Below are positions 22,609 through 29,538 of a stretch of 33,339 nucleotides of DNA, one piece after another. A program made the translations under genes and the position numbers. Each line of letters begins with the position of its first letter. Position 1 is the first letter of the stretch. Origin of the DNA: Micromonospora sp. CB01531 (GTDB taxonomy: Bacteria; Actinomycetota; Actinomycetes; Mycobacteriales; Micromonosporaceae); contig NZ_LWLS01000123.1 of the NCBI RefSeq assembly GCF_001905095.1, positions 1 to 33,339 of the forward strand, read 5' to 3'. Under the pieces are notes generated by a model. The model saw only the letters and a program-made list of their open reading frames with translations, ran no database searches and was not told the DNA's origin.

Positions 22609-22641
22609 ACGCTACCCCTGGGTAACAACCGGGGGTAGCGT
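22609..22641. promoter_or_regulatory. Palindromic operator overlapping the -10 of the acyl-CoA dehydrogenase gene
   Basis: ACGCTACCCC (22609-22618) and GGGGTAGCGT (22632-22641) are perfect inverse copies; a second palindrome TACCC-CT-GGGTA lies at 22613-22624. The right arm contains a -10 hexamer TAGCGT (22636-22641), giving a start near 22648 and a leader of about 47 nt with AGGAGG. This is the layout expected for repression by a dimeric regulator of fatty-acid degradation, such as a TetR-family protein. Confidence 0.5.
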
Positions 22642-22694
22642 CGTTTTCGTCGCCCACGTCGACGCAGCCGGATCGAGGTCTCCAGGAGGCAGCC

Positions 22695-24749
22695 GTGACC
22701 ACGACACAGAACAGCCGACCCGATCCCGCCGGACACGGCGGCCCGACCGGCCGGGTGGCCCCGATCGACGACACCGATCCGCCGGTCGGCACCGCCGCCG
22801 GCGACCGGGTGGACGGGGTGGGGCCGCTGCCCACCGAGGCCGGCCAGGTCTCCGAGAAGGAGGCCCGCCAGGTCGCGGAGGCGGCCCGCGAAGCGGCATG
22901 GGACCGGCCCAGCTTCGGCAAGGAACTGTTCCTCGGCCGGTTCCGCCTCGACCTGATCAGTCCGTGGCCGCGCGCGAACCCGGAGGACGTGGCGCGGGCG
23001 GAGGAGTTCCTCGGCGCGTTCGGGGCGTACCTGGACGCCGAGGTGGACGGTGCGGCGATCGAGCGGGACGCGCGCATCCCGGACGAGGTGTTCCGCGGGC
23101 TGGCCCGGCTGGGCGCCTTCGGCATGAAGATCGACCGGAAGTACGGCGGCCTCGGGCTGAGCAACCTGCACTACTGCCGGGCGTTGATGCGGGCCGGCTC
23201 GGCCAACCCGGCGATCAGCGCGCTGCTCTCCGCGCACCAGTCGATAGGCGTGCCGCAGCCGCTGAAGATGTTCGGCACCCCCGAGCAGAAGCAGCGCTTC
23301 CTGCCCCGGCTGGCCGCCGGTGAGGTGTCCGCGTTCCTGCTCACCGAGCCGGACGTCGGTTCCGACCCGGCGCGGCTGGCGACCACCGCCGAACCGACCG
23401 AGGACGGCACGGGTTACCGGCTCAACGGGGTCAAGCTGTGGGCCACCAACGGTACCGTCGCCACCCTGCTGGTGGTGATGGCCCGGGTGCCGGCGGCCGA
23501 GGGCCGGCGCGGCGGCATCACCGCCTTCGTGGTGGAGGGCGACAGCGAGGGCATCACGGTCGAGCGGCGCAACGCCTTCGTGGGCCTGCGCGGCCTGGAG
23601 AACAGCCTCACCCGGTTGCACGACGTGTTCGTGCCGAAGGAGAACGTGATCGGCGGCGAGGGCAAGGGCCTGAAGATCGCCCTGACCACGCTGAACACCG
23701 GGCGGCTGTCGCTGCCGGCCATGTGCGTCGGCGCCGGCAAGTGGTCGCTGAACGTGGCGCGGGAGTGGGCCGCCGACCGGGTCCAGTGGGGCCGGCCGGT
23801 CGGCGAGCACGAGGCGGTGGCCAAGAAGCTGGCCTTCATCGCCGCCACCACATACGGCATGGAGAGCATGCTCGACCTCTGCTGCCTGCTCGCCGACGAC
23901 GACCGCAACGACCTCCGGATCGAGGCGGCGCTGGTGAAGCTCTACGCCAGCGAGATGGCCTGGAAGATCGCCGACGAGCTGATCCAGATCCGGGGTGGCC
24001 GCGGCTACGAGACGGCCGAGTCCCTGGCCGCCCGGGGCGAACGGCCGGCCGCGGTCGAGCAGATGCTGCGCGACCTGCGGATCAACCGGATCTTCGAAGG
24101 CTCCACCGAGATCATGCACCTGCTGATCGCCCGCGAGGCGGTCGACGCGCACCTCTCGGTGGCCGGCGACATCATCGACCCCGACGCCGGGCTGGGCCGC
24201 AAGGCGAAGGCGGGTGCCCGAGCCGGCGTCTTCTACGCGAAGTGGCTGCCCACCCTCGCCGTCGGCCGGGGCCAGGCACCCCGGGCGTACGCCGAGTTCG
24301 GCCCGCTCGCTGGCCACCTGCGACACGTCGAGCGCGCCTCCCGCAAGCTGGCCCGCGCCACCTTCTACGCGATGTCCCGCTGGCAGGGAAAGATGGAGCG
24401 CAAGCAGGCGTTCCTCGGCCGGGTGGTGGACATCGGCGCGGAGCTGTTCGCGATGGCCGCGGTCTGCGTACGGGCCACCGCCGAGTGGGCGGAACATCCG
24501 GAACACGTCGAGCTGGCCGACCTGTTCTGCCGGCAGGCCCGGCTGCGCGTCGAGGAGCTGTTCACCGGGCTGTGGTCCAACACCGACTCGGTTGACGTGG
24601 CGGCCGCGAAGCGGATCCTCGCCGGCCGGTACGCCGCCGTGGAGGAGGGCGTCGCGACCCCGCCGGCCGACCTGCCGTGGGTGGCCCGCTGGCAGCCCGG
24701 CCCGTCCACCGCCGAGGACGTCCGCCGCCGCATCCCACCCGCCGACTGA
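22695..24749 (+). CDS. Acyl-CoA dehydrogenase, VLCAD/ACAD9-like, long form
   Basis: The 684-residue protein has a disordered acidic N-terminus of about 70 residues, then the standard ACAD domains: FGMKIDRKYGGLGLSN, the FAD/substrate segment FLLTEPDVGSDP, GVKLWATNGTVA, GRLSLPAMCVG and the catalytic Glu468 in RIFEGSTEIMH. Beyond residue 490 a helical extension of about 190 residues matches the C-terminal domain of very-long-chain acyl-CoA dehydrogenases, which in mitochondria contacts the membrane. It should perform the first FAD-dependent step of beta-oxidation on long chains, passing electrons to ETF. The GTG at 22695 follows AGGAGG. It is monocistronic. Confidence 0.92.
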   Translation: MTTTQNSRPDPAGHGGPTGRVAPIDDTDPPVGTAAGDRVDGVGPLPTEAGQVSEKEARQVAEAAREAAWDRPSFGKELFLGRFRLDLISPWPRANPEDVARAEEFLGAFGAYLDAEVDGAAIERDARIPDEVFRGLARLGAFGMKIDRKYGGLGLSNLHYCRALMRAGSANPAISALLSAHQSIGVPQPLKMFGTPEQKQRFLPRLAAGEVSAFLLTEPDVGSDPARLATTAEPTEDGTGYRLNGVKLWATNGTVATLLVVMARVPAAEGRRGGITAFVVEGDSEGITVERRNAFVGLRGLENSLTRLHDVFVPKENVIGGEGKGLKIALTTLNTGRLSLPAMCVGAGKWSLNVAREWAADRVQWGRPVGEHEAVAKKLAFIAATTYGMESMLDLCCLLADDDRNDLRIEAALVKLYASEMAWKIADELIQIRGGRGYETAESLAARGERPAAVEQMLRDLRINRIFEGSTEIMHLLIAREAVDAHLSVAGDIIDPDAGLGRKAKAGARAGVFYAKWLPTLAVGRGQAPRAYAEFGPLAGHLRHVERASRKLARATFYAMSRWQGKMERKQAFLGRVVDIGAELFAMAAVCVRATAEWAEHPEHVELADLFCRQARLRVEELFTGLWSNTDSVDVAAAKRILAGRYAAVEEGVATPPADLPWVARWQPGPSTAEDVRRRIPPAD

Positions 24750-24790
24750 CCGCGCCACGCACCCGCGCCGACCCGTTCGATCGGGCCGGA

Positions 24791-24840
24791 TTCACGGAAG
24801 GCGTGGCCTCGCCGTCCCGCGCGGCCACCCTTTCCGTGAA
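24791..24840. repeat. 18-bp imperfect inverted repeat between convergent genes
   Basis: TTCACGGAAGGCGTGGCC (24791-24808) and GGCCACCCTTTCCGTGAA (24823-24840) pair with two mismatches across a 14-nt loop. It is in the 143-bp gap between the acyl-CoA dehydrogenase and a convergent small gene, and otherwise the gap is empty. It is either a bidirectional terminator or a dispersed palindromic repeat. Confidence 0.6.
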
Positions 24841-24892
24841 GCTGCGCGCACCCCGGACCCGGCGCGGGCGAGGTGAGGCGGTGGGTGGCGGG

Positions 24893-25063
24893 TCAGCTGG
24901 CGACGATCGCCCAGGCCAGCACGCCGGCCAGGATGAGCCCGTTCAACGCGGCCAGCACGAGGTACGCGGCCGGCGGGATCTTGCGGCCCTTGCGGACGTA
25001 GCTCACCAGGACGCCCGCGTACGCCAGCAGCAGCACGGCGACGGCGATCAGGAAGTACAGCAC
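24893..25063 (-). CDS. Small membrane protein, 56 residues, two transmembrane helices
   Basis: A GTG-initiated ORF encodes MLYFLIAVAVLLLAYAGVLV, a short basic cytoplasmic-type loop (YVRKGRKIPPA), a second hydrophobic helix (LVLAALNGLILAGVLAWAIV) and a TGA. The clear helix-loop-helix layout, high GC3 and a -10 hexamer ending exactly 6 nt before the GTG make it a real gene. Function unknown. The promoter overlaps the stop of the upstream gene. Confidence 0.65.
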   Translation of the reverse strand: MLYFLIAVAVLLLAYAGVLVSYVRKGRKIPPAAYLVLAALNGLILAGVLAWAIVAS

Positions 25064-25069
25064 CGCAAC

Positions 25070-25075
25070 ACCCTA
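25070..25075 (-). promoter_or_regulatory. -10 element (TAGGGT), leaderless promoter overlapping the upstream stop codon
   Basis: On the minus strand TAGGGT is followed by 6 nt and the GTG of the 56-residue gene. Its first three bases are the TAG stop of the preceding gene. Confidence 0.55.
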
Positions 25076-25678
25076 CCGGCCGGCCCGCAGGCCGAGTCTG
25101 CGCAGCTCCAGTGCGGCGAGCGCGTCGACGGTCGTGTCGTCGCCGCGGCGCCACGCCTCGGCCGCGTCCGGCGCGATCCGGGCCAGCCGACCGAGCGGCT
25201 GGCCGGCGAGCGCGCGCAGTGCCAGCAGGTCCCGGCCGGCGGGGGCGGCGGCGAGGGCCTGCGCCACGCCGGCCCGGCGCATCCAGCGGACCCGCAGCGG
25301 CAGCCAGCCGAAGAGCACGAGCCCGAGCGGGAAGACCAGCACCGCGATGCTCAGGCCGAGGGCCAGCTGGCCGACCAGTTCCTGCTGGTCGCGGCCGGCC
25401 TCGGCGACCGCGCGGGCGGCCTCGGCGGCCTTGGTGAACGGCGCGGTCAGCTCGTCGCCGACCAGCGGGACCCGGCCCACCTTGCCGCCGGCGTCGGCCA
25501 GGTTGTCGGCGAGGCCTCCGCCGGCCCCCTCCAGCTTCTGTCCGGGTACGGCCAGCTTCTCGATCAGGTCGTGCAGCCACAGCGCGAAGCGGATCGCCGC
25601 GTACACCCAGACGACCACGAGCAGATCGGTGAGGAGCTGGCGGAGGGCGGTCGGAAAACGGTCGGCGTAGATCTTCAC
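25073..25678 (-). CDS. Hypothetical membrane protein, 201 residues
   Basis: From the GTG at 25676-25678 the protein reads MKIYADRFPTALRQLLTDLLVVVWVYAAIRFALWLHDLI, with a first hydrophobic segment at about 18-35. An Ala/Gly-rich extracytoplasmic or amphipathic stretch of about 80 residues follows, then a second segment LALGLSIAVLVFPLGLVLFGW, and a basic helical C-terminal domain (RRLGLRAGR). The frame is open 159 nt further upstream, but that part is low-complexity and antisense to nothing known. There is no ribosome site; a weak -10 (CACGCT) lies 7 nt upstream. Family not recognised. Confidence 0.7.
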   Translation of the reverse strand: MKIYADRFPTALRQLLTDLLVVVWVYAAIRFALWLHDLIEKLAVPGQKLEGAGGGLADNLADAGGKVGRVPLVGDELTAPFTKAAEAARAVAEAGRDQQELVGQLALGLSIAVLVFPLGLVLFGWLPLRVRWMRRAGVAQALAAAPAGRDLLALRALAGQPLGRLARIAPDAAEAWRRGDDTTVDALAALELRRLGLRAGR

Positions 25679-25778
25679 GCCGGACAGCGTGCCACGGCCC
25701 GGCGACGTCGGCACGACGGCTCCGGAGCGCTGCGCGGCGACAGATACGCCGAGCTGGAGTTGTCGCCGGGGAGAATTC

Positions 25779-26171
25779 TCAGCCGGCGCAGGCCGGGCAG
25801 GTGCCGAAGATCTCCAGGGTGTGGCTGACCTCGGCATACCCGTGCTCGGCGGCGACCCGGTCCGCCCAGCGCTCCACCGCCGGCCCGGCCACCTCCACCG
25901 TCCGGCCGCAGGCCCGGCAGACCAGGTGGTGGTGATGGCCCTCGCTGCACCGGCGGTAGAGGTGCTCGCCGCCGGGCGGGCGCATCACGTCGATCTCTCC
26001 GGCGTCGGCGAGCCCCTGCAACGTCCGGTAGACGGTGGTGAGGCCGACCCGCTCGCCCCGCTCACGCAGCATCGCGTACAGGTCCTGCGCGCTGTGGAAG
26101 CCCGCCACCTCGGCCAGCAGCGCGCTCACCGCGGTCCGCTGGCGGGTGTTTCTCAGCGCCCCCTCGGTCAT
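25779..26171 (-). CDS. zur: Fur-family zinc uptake regulator Zur
   Basis: The 130-residue protein has the Fur winged helix (RNTRQRTAVSALLAEVAGFHSAQDLYAMLR, VGLTTVYRTLQGLADAGEI), the regulatory metal cluster in SEGHHHHLVCRAC, and a structural Cys4 site from VCRAC and the terminal CPAC. Its place directly after smtB and beside znuABC, as in M. tuberculosis smtB-zur, identifies it as Zur rather than Fur or PerR. With zinc bound it should repress znuABC from the site at 29226-29247. The ATG at 26171 is preferred; the frame extends upstream without a start context. The smtB-zur gap is 43 bp. Confidence 0.92.
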   Translation of the reverse strand: MTEGALRNTRQRTAVSALLAEVAGFHSAQDLYAMLRERGERVGLTTVYRTLQGLADAGEIDVMRPPGGEHLYRRCSEGHHHHLVCRACGRTVEVAGPAVERWADRVAAEHGYAEVSHTLEIFGTCPACAG

Positions 26172-26214
26172 GCCGCCACCCGGTGGCCGGCGTGGGCGCT
26201 GGTGGTCCGCGCGG

Positions 26215-26517
26215 TCATGCCGGCCCCTCCCCGGCGTGGCTGACCGCGTCCGCCACGATGTGCGCGACGTGCTCGTCCACCAGGGCGTACGCGATCTCCC
26301 GGCCGCGCCGGGAGCCGCGGACCACCCCGGCACCGCGCAGCACCCGCAGATGCTGGGAGACCAGCGGCTGCGGGGCACCGAGCTTCTCCACCAGCTCGTG
26401 CACGCAGCGCTCACCCTGGGCCAGCTCGCTCACGATCGCCAGCCGGATGGGTGCCGACAGCGCGCGCAGCAGGTCACCCGCGCCCTCGAAGGCGTCGTAT
26501 CCGTGCGTGGTGGTCAT
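26215..26517 (-). CDS. smtB: ArsR/SmtB-family zinc-sensing repressor
   Basis: The 100-residue winged-helix protein contains the ArsR recognition region CVHELVEKLGAPQPLVSQHLRVLRGAGVV and RRGREIAYAL. Its last helix has D81-x-H83-x10-H94-x2-E97, which is exactly the alpha-5 zinc site of SmtB/CzrA proteins, so it should release DNA when zinc is high. Cys38 alone is not an alpha-3 site. It is first in the smtB-zur pair, has a leaderless promoter and follows znuB by 43 bp, so it may also be reached by read-through from znuACB. Confidence 0.92.
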   Translation of the reverse strand: MTTTHGYDAFEGAGDLLRALSAPIRLAIVSELAQGERCVHELVEKLGAPQPLVSQHLRVLRGAGVVRGSRRGREIAYALVDEHVAHIVADAVSHAGEGPA

Positions 26518-26523
26518 CCCGTA

Positions 26524-26529
26524 ACGGTA
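26524..26529 (-). promoter_or_regulatory. -10 element (TACCGT), leaderless promoter of smtB-zur
   Basis: On the minus strand GGTTACCGT is followed by 6 nt and the smtB ATG. The direct repetition of GGTTAC/CGTTAC around it may also be part of an operator. Confidence 0.55.
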
Positions 26530-26560
26530 ACCAATCCCAGCAGCGGCGGTCCGGACGGGC

Positions 26561-27433
26561 TCACCGCAGCACCACCTCGTGCTCGTGCGGCTCCCCGGCC
26601 GGCGCGCCGGCCGGCCGGGCTCGCCGGCGTAGCGCCCGCCAGCCGGCCGCGACGAGCGCGACCACCAGAAACGAGCCGATGGCCAGCAGCACCACCGAGG
26701 CGCCGGGCGCGGTGTCGGCGGTGGCGGCCACCCAGACCCCGGCCGCGGCCGCGAAGAGCCCCAGCGCCATCGCCGCCGTCATGGTGCTCCGGAACCCCCG
26801 CGTCACCTGCTGGGCGGTGGCCACCGGCACCACCATCAGGGCGCTGATCAGCAGCACCCCGACGGCCCGCATGGCGATGGTCACGGTCACCGCGGTGGTC
26901 ACCGCGAGCAGCAGGTTGAGCGCCCGGACCGGCAGGCCGGAGACGCGGGCGTACTCCTCGTCGTGACAGACCGCGAAGAGAGCCGGGCGCAGCGCCAGCA
27001 TGGTCACCAGGATCGCCACGCCGAGCACCAGGATGGTGATCAGGTCGCCCGGCGACGTCGTGGTCAGCGACCCGAAGAGGTACGAGTTCAGCGACGCGCT
27101 GCTGGCGTCGGAGAGCCCGACCAGCAGCACGCCGCCGGCGATGCCGCCGTAGAAGAGCAGCGCCAGGGCCAGGTCCCCGGAGGTACGGCCGCGTGCGCGG
27201 ACCAGCTCGATGGCGATCGCGCCCAGCGTCGCCGTGATCACCGCCACCAGCACCGGGGAACGGTTGAGCAGCAGCCCGGCGCCGACGCCGGTGAGCGCCA
27301 CGTGCCCGATGCCGTCGCCGATCAGCGCCAGCCGCCGCTGCACCAGGTAGATCCCGAGCGCCGGGGCGGCCAGCCCGATGACCAGCGCGCCGACCAGGGC
27401 GCGCAGCATGAAGTCGTACTGAAAGAGGTCCAT
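26561..27433 (-). CDS. znuB: Zinc ABC transporter permease ZnuB
   Basis: The 290-residue ABC-3-type permease starts MDLFQYDFMLRALVGALVIGLAAPALGIYLVQRRLALIGDGIGHVAL, the family's diagnostic first segment, and has about eight to nine transmembrane helices including LPVRALNLLLAVTTAVTVTIAMRAVGVLLISALMVVP. It forms the zinc channel across the membrane with ZnuC driving it. The C-terminus is a short cytoplasmic tail with PHEHEVVLR, adding a His pair. It starts 1 nt after the znuC stop, so the genes are coupled. Confidence 0.94.
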   Translation of the reverse strand: MDLFQYDFMLRALVGALVIGLAAPALGIYLVQRRLALIGDGIGHVALTGVGAGLLLNRSPVLVAVITATLGAIAIELVRARGRTSGDLALALLFYGGIAGGVLLVGLSDASSASLNSYLFGSLTTTSPGDLITILVLGVAILVTMLALRPALFAVCHDEEYARVSGLPVRALNLLLAVTTAVTVTIAMRAVGVLLISALMVVPVATAQQVTRGFRSTMTAAMALGLFAAAAGVWVAATADTAPGASVVLLAIGSFLVVALVAAGWRALRRRARPAGAPAGEPHEHEVVLR

Positions 27434-27434
27434 G

Positions 27435-28190
27435 TCACATGCTCCACAGCCCGGCGGGCTCCTCGTCGCAGTGCGGGTGCACGTGCTCGTGGTCGGGGTC
27501 GGCGTGGTGGCCGGCCGGTTCCGGCACCGCGCCGTCGTGGGCGATCCCGCCCTCGTGGACCACGACCGCCCGGCTGATCAGCGGGCGCAGCGGCCCCAGC
27601 TCGTGGGCGACCAGGAGCACCGTGCCACCGCCGTCGAGGAAACCGCGCAACGCTCCGGCGAACGCCTCCTGGCTGGCGGCGTCCACCCCGGCGGTCGGCT
27701 CGTCGAGCACCAGCAGCTCGGGCCGGCCGGCGAGCGCCCGGGCGATCAGGGTGCGCTGCTGCTGGCCGCCGGAGAGGGTGGCGACCGGGTCACCCGCCCG
27801 GTCGGCGAGCCCGACCGCGCGCAGCGCCGCGGCGCCCGCCTCCCGGTCGGCCCGTCCCGGTGGGCGCAGCAGGCCCCGACGGGCCAGCCGGCCCGACGCG
27901 ACCACCTCGGCCACCGTGGCCGGTACGCCGCTGCCCGCGCCGAGCCGCTGTGGGACGTACCCGATGCGGTGCCACTGCCGGAAGCGGCGCTGCGGGGTGC
28001 CGAAGAGGGTGACCGACCCGGCGCTCAGCGGGACGAGGCCGAGCACGGCGCGGATCAGGGTCGACTTGCCGGAGCCGTTGGCGCCGAGCACGGCGACCAC
28101 CTCACCGGCGGCCACGGCCAGCGAGACGTCCCGCAGCACGGGGCGGCCGTCGTAGCCGACAGCGGCATGCTCGACCTGGAAGACGCTCAT
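27435..28190 (-). CDS. znuC: Zinc ABC transporter ATP-binding protein ZnuC with His-rich tail
   Basis: The 251-residue ATPase has Walker A GANGSGKST (about 36-44), Q-loop YVPQR, signature LSGGQQQR, Walker B LLVLDEPTAGVD and H-loop VAHE, all intact. After the ABC domain comes a tail with GHHADPDHEHVHPHCDEE (about residues 228-245), a cluster of His, Asp and Cys that should bind zinc on the cytoplasmic side. The ATG at 28190 overlaps the stop of a 27-codon ORF (ATGA), which itself overlaps znuA. Confidence 0.94.
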   Translation of the reverse strand: MSVFQVEHAAVGYDGRPVLRDVSLAVAAGEVVAVLGANGSGKSTLIRAVLGLVPLSAGSVTLFGTPQRRFRQWHRIGYVPQRLGAGSGVPATVAEVVASGRLARRGLLRPPGRADREAGAAALRAVGLADRAGDPVATLSGGQQQRTLIARALAGRPELLVLDEPTAGVDAASQEAFAGALRGFLDGGGTVLLVAHELGPLRPLISRAVVVHEGGIAHDGAVPEPAGHHADPDHEHVHPHCDEEPAGLWSM

Positions 28191-28270
28191 GCCGTCACCT
28201 CGCTTCGCTCGGCGCCGTCCTGAGGCTTACCGGCGCTGTGCGGATGATTCGCTCGCTTTCGCTCGCTCAT
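28187..28270 (-). CDS. 27-residue ORF bridging znuA and znuC, probably repeat-derived
   Basis: The ATG at 28268-28270 overlaps the znuA stop (ATGA) and the stop at 28187-28189 overlaps the znuC start (ATGA). The peptide starts MSERKRANHPHS and ends GAERSEVTA. The two ends carry related GAGCGAA(A)GCGAG tracts, a sequence I recall as a dispersed gene-end element in actinomycetes. It may serve only to carry ribosomes from znuA to znuC. Confidence 0.5.
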   Translation of the reverse strand: MSERKRANHPHSAGKPQDGAERSEVTA

Positions 28271-29208
28271 GAGCAGTCCAAGGCGGTGCGCAGGGTCTGG
28301 AGGTTGGCCCGCATGGCGGAGAGGTAGTCGCCCTCGGCCGGCGGGCCCTCGATCGGGTCGAGCACGGCGGTCTTCGCCCCGACCTCGCGGGCGACCGTCT
28401 CGGCCACCTTCGGGCTGACCAGCGTCTCGAAGAAGATGGTGGTGGCCCCGTGCTCCCGGGCCTCCTGCGCCACTTCGGCGAGCCGCTGTGGGGCGGGCTC
28501 GGCGTCCGGGGTGAGGCCGGTGATGCCGACCTGCTCCAGGTCGTAGCGGGCGGTCAGGTAGCCGAACGCGGTGTGGCTGGTCACGATCTCCCGGCGGGGG
28601 CAGGTCCGCAGGCCCGCGGCGTAGTCGGCGTCGAGCTTCTCCAGCGTGGTGCGCAGGGTCTTCGCCCGGGCGGTGAACTCGGCGGCCCGGCCCGGGTCGG
28701 CCTTGCCGAGCCGCTCGGCCAGCCGGTCGCCGATGGTGGCCAGCCGGGTCGGGTCGAGCCACACGTGCGGGTCCTTGCCGCCGCTCTCCTCCGCGTGCTC
28801 GGCCTCGCCCTCGTGCTGGTGGCCGCCGTCGGCCGCGTCGCGCAGCGGCTGCACGGTGGCCACGTCGAACGCCCGGTCACCGCCGTTCTGCTGGACCGCC
28901 TCGTCGACGGCCGGCTGGAACCCGGCGAGGAAGACGATCAGCTCCGCGTCGCTGACCTGGCCGACTTGGCGGGGGTTGAGTTCCAGGTCGTGCGGCTCGG
29001 CGCCGGGCTTGGTGAGGTTGGTGACCTTGACCGCGTCCCCGCCGATCTGCTCGGCGAGGAACTGGAGGGGGTAGAAGGCGGCCACCACGTCGACCCGCTC
29101 CGGGTCGCTCCCACCGCCACCGCCCTCCGCCGAGCAGGCGGCGATGCCAAGGGTGAGCAGGGCTGCGGTGGCTGCGGCGAGGGCGCGTGGGGCGGAGCGG
29201 ACGGTCAT
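28267..29208 (-). CDS. znuA: Zinc ABC transporter substrate-binding lipoprotein ZnuA
   Basis: The 313-residue protein has a signal peptide with lipobox IAAC (Cys25), so it is anchored on the outer face of the membrane. Its zinc ligands are recognisable: EPHDLEL, DPHVWLDP, SHTAFGYL and an acidic residue in VLDPIEG. Between the first two sits a His/Glu-rich loop (DGGHQHEGEAEHAEE) typical of zinc-specific rather than manganese-specific cluster A-I proteins. It is the first gene of the znuA-ORF-znuC-znuB unit, controlled by the Zur-box-like site upstream. Confidence 0.95.
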   Translation of the reverse strand: MTVRSAPRALAAATAALLTLGIAACSAEGGGGGSDPERVDVVAAFYPLQFLAEQIGGDAVKVTNLTKPGAEPHDLELNPRQVGQVSDAELIVFLAGFQPAVDEAVQQNGGDRAFDVATVQPLRDAADGGHQHEGEAEHAEESGGKDPHVWLDPTRLATIGDRLAERLGKADPGRAAEFTARAKTLRTTLEKLDADYAAGLRTCPRREIVTSHTAFGYLTARYDLEQVGITGLTPDAEPAPQRLAEVAQEAREHGATTIFFETLVSPKVAETVAREVGAKTAVLDPIEGPPAEGDYLSAMRANLQTLRTALDCS

Positions 29209-29225
29209 GTGACCAACTGTCCGCG

Positions 29226-29247
29226 ATAACGAAATTGATTGTCAAAA
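29226..29247 (-). promoter_or_regulatory. Zur-box-like operator and -35 region upstream of znuA
   Basis: In the 54-bp gap, an AT-rich patch reads TGACAATCAATTTCGTTA on the minus strand, close to the TGANAATNATNNTCA-type Zur boxes of actinobacteria. It overlaps TTGACA, a good -35. The patch stands out against the GC-rich surroundings. Zinc-loaded Zur bound here would block znuA transcription. Confidence 0.7.
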
Positions 29248-29262
29248 ACGCATGATTGCATG

Positions 29263-29511
29263 TCAGAGCAGCTTGGCCAGGGCGACCGCGAGCAACAGCG
29301 TCAGCATCAGGAGCCGCAGCACCCGGGTCCCCGGCGTCTGCACCGGCCAGGTGACGCTCATCAGCCAGACCAGCCCCGCGGCCAGGGCGAGCAGCAGGAC
29401 GCCGCCGACCGGGCCGGGCGTGAACAGGGCGACCAGCACCAGGACCAGCGTGGCCAGGAACACCGCGGTCGGGTTGAGCCGAGCGGGAAGGGGGCGCTGC
29501 GTACGCTGCAT
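29263..29511 (-). CDS. Small membrane protein, 82 residues (DUF6703-like)
   Basis: The protein starts MQRTQRPLPARLNPTAVFLATLVLVLVALF and has three hydrophobic segments (the second VGGVLLLALAAGLVWLMSV, the third VLRLLMLTLLLAVALAKLL) separated by short linkers with a basic N-terminus. It resembles the small DUF6703 proteins of actinomycetes, function unknown. The ATG at 29509-29511 is set by a -10 hexamer 7 nt upstream. It is divergent from the ABM gene with a 27-bp gap, and its stop lies 54 bp before znuA on the same strand. Confidence 0.72.
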   Translation of the reverse strand: MQRTQRPLPARLNPTAVFLATLVLVLVALFTPGPVGGVLLLALAAGLVWLMSVTWPVQTPGTRVLRLLMLTLLLAVALAKLL

Positions 29512-29518
29512 GGCACAG

Positions 29519-29524
29519 ACTCTA
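29519..29524 (-). promoter_or_regulatory. -10 element (TAGAGT), leaderless promoter of the 82-residue membrane protein
   Basis: On the minus strand TAGAGT is followed by 7 nt and the ATG. The divergent ABM gene's ribosome site begins 2 bp beyond it. Confidence 0.55.
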
Positions 29525-29538
29525 CGAGGAGGACCCGG

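Noticed and set aside
20709..24758. 1349-codon minus-strand open frame
   Set aside because: It lies opposite the SIS, DUF6328-like and acyl-CoA dehydrogenase genes; composition is typical of an antisense high-GC frame.
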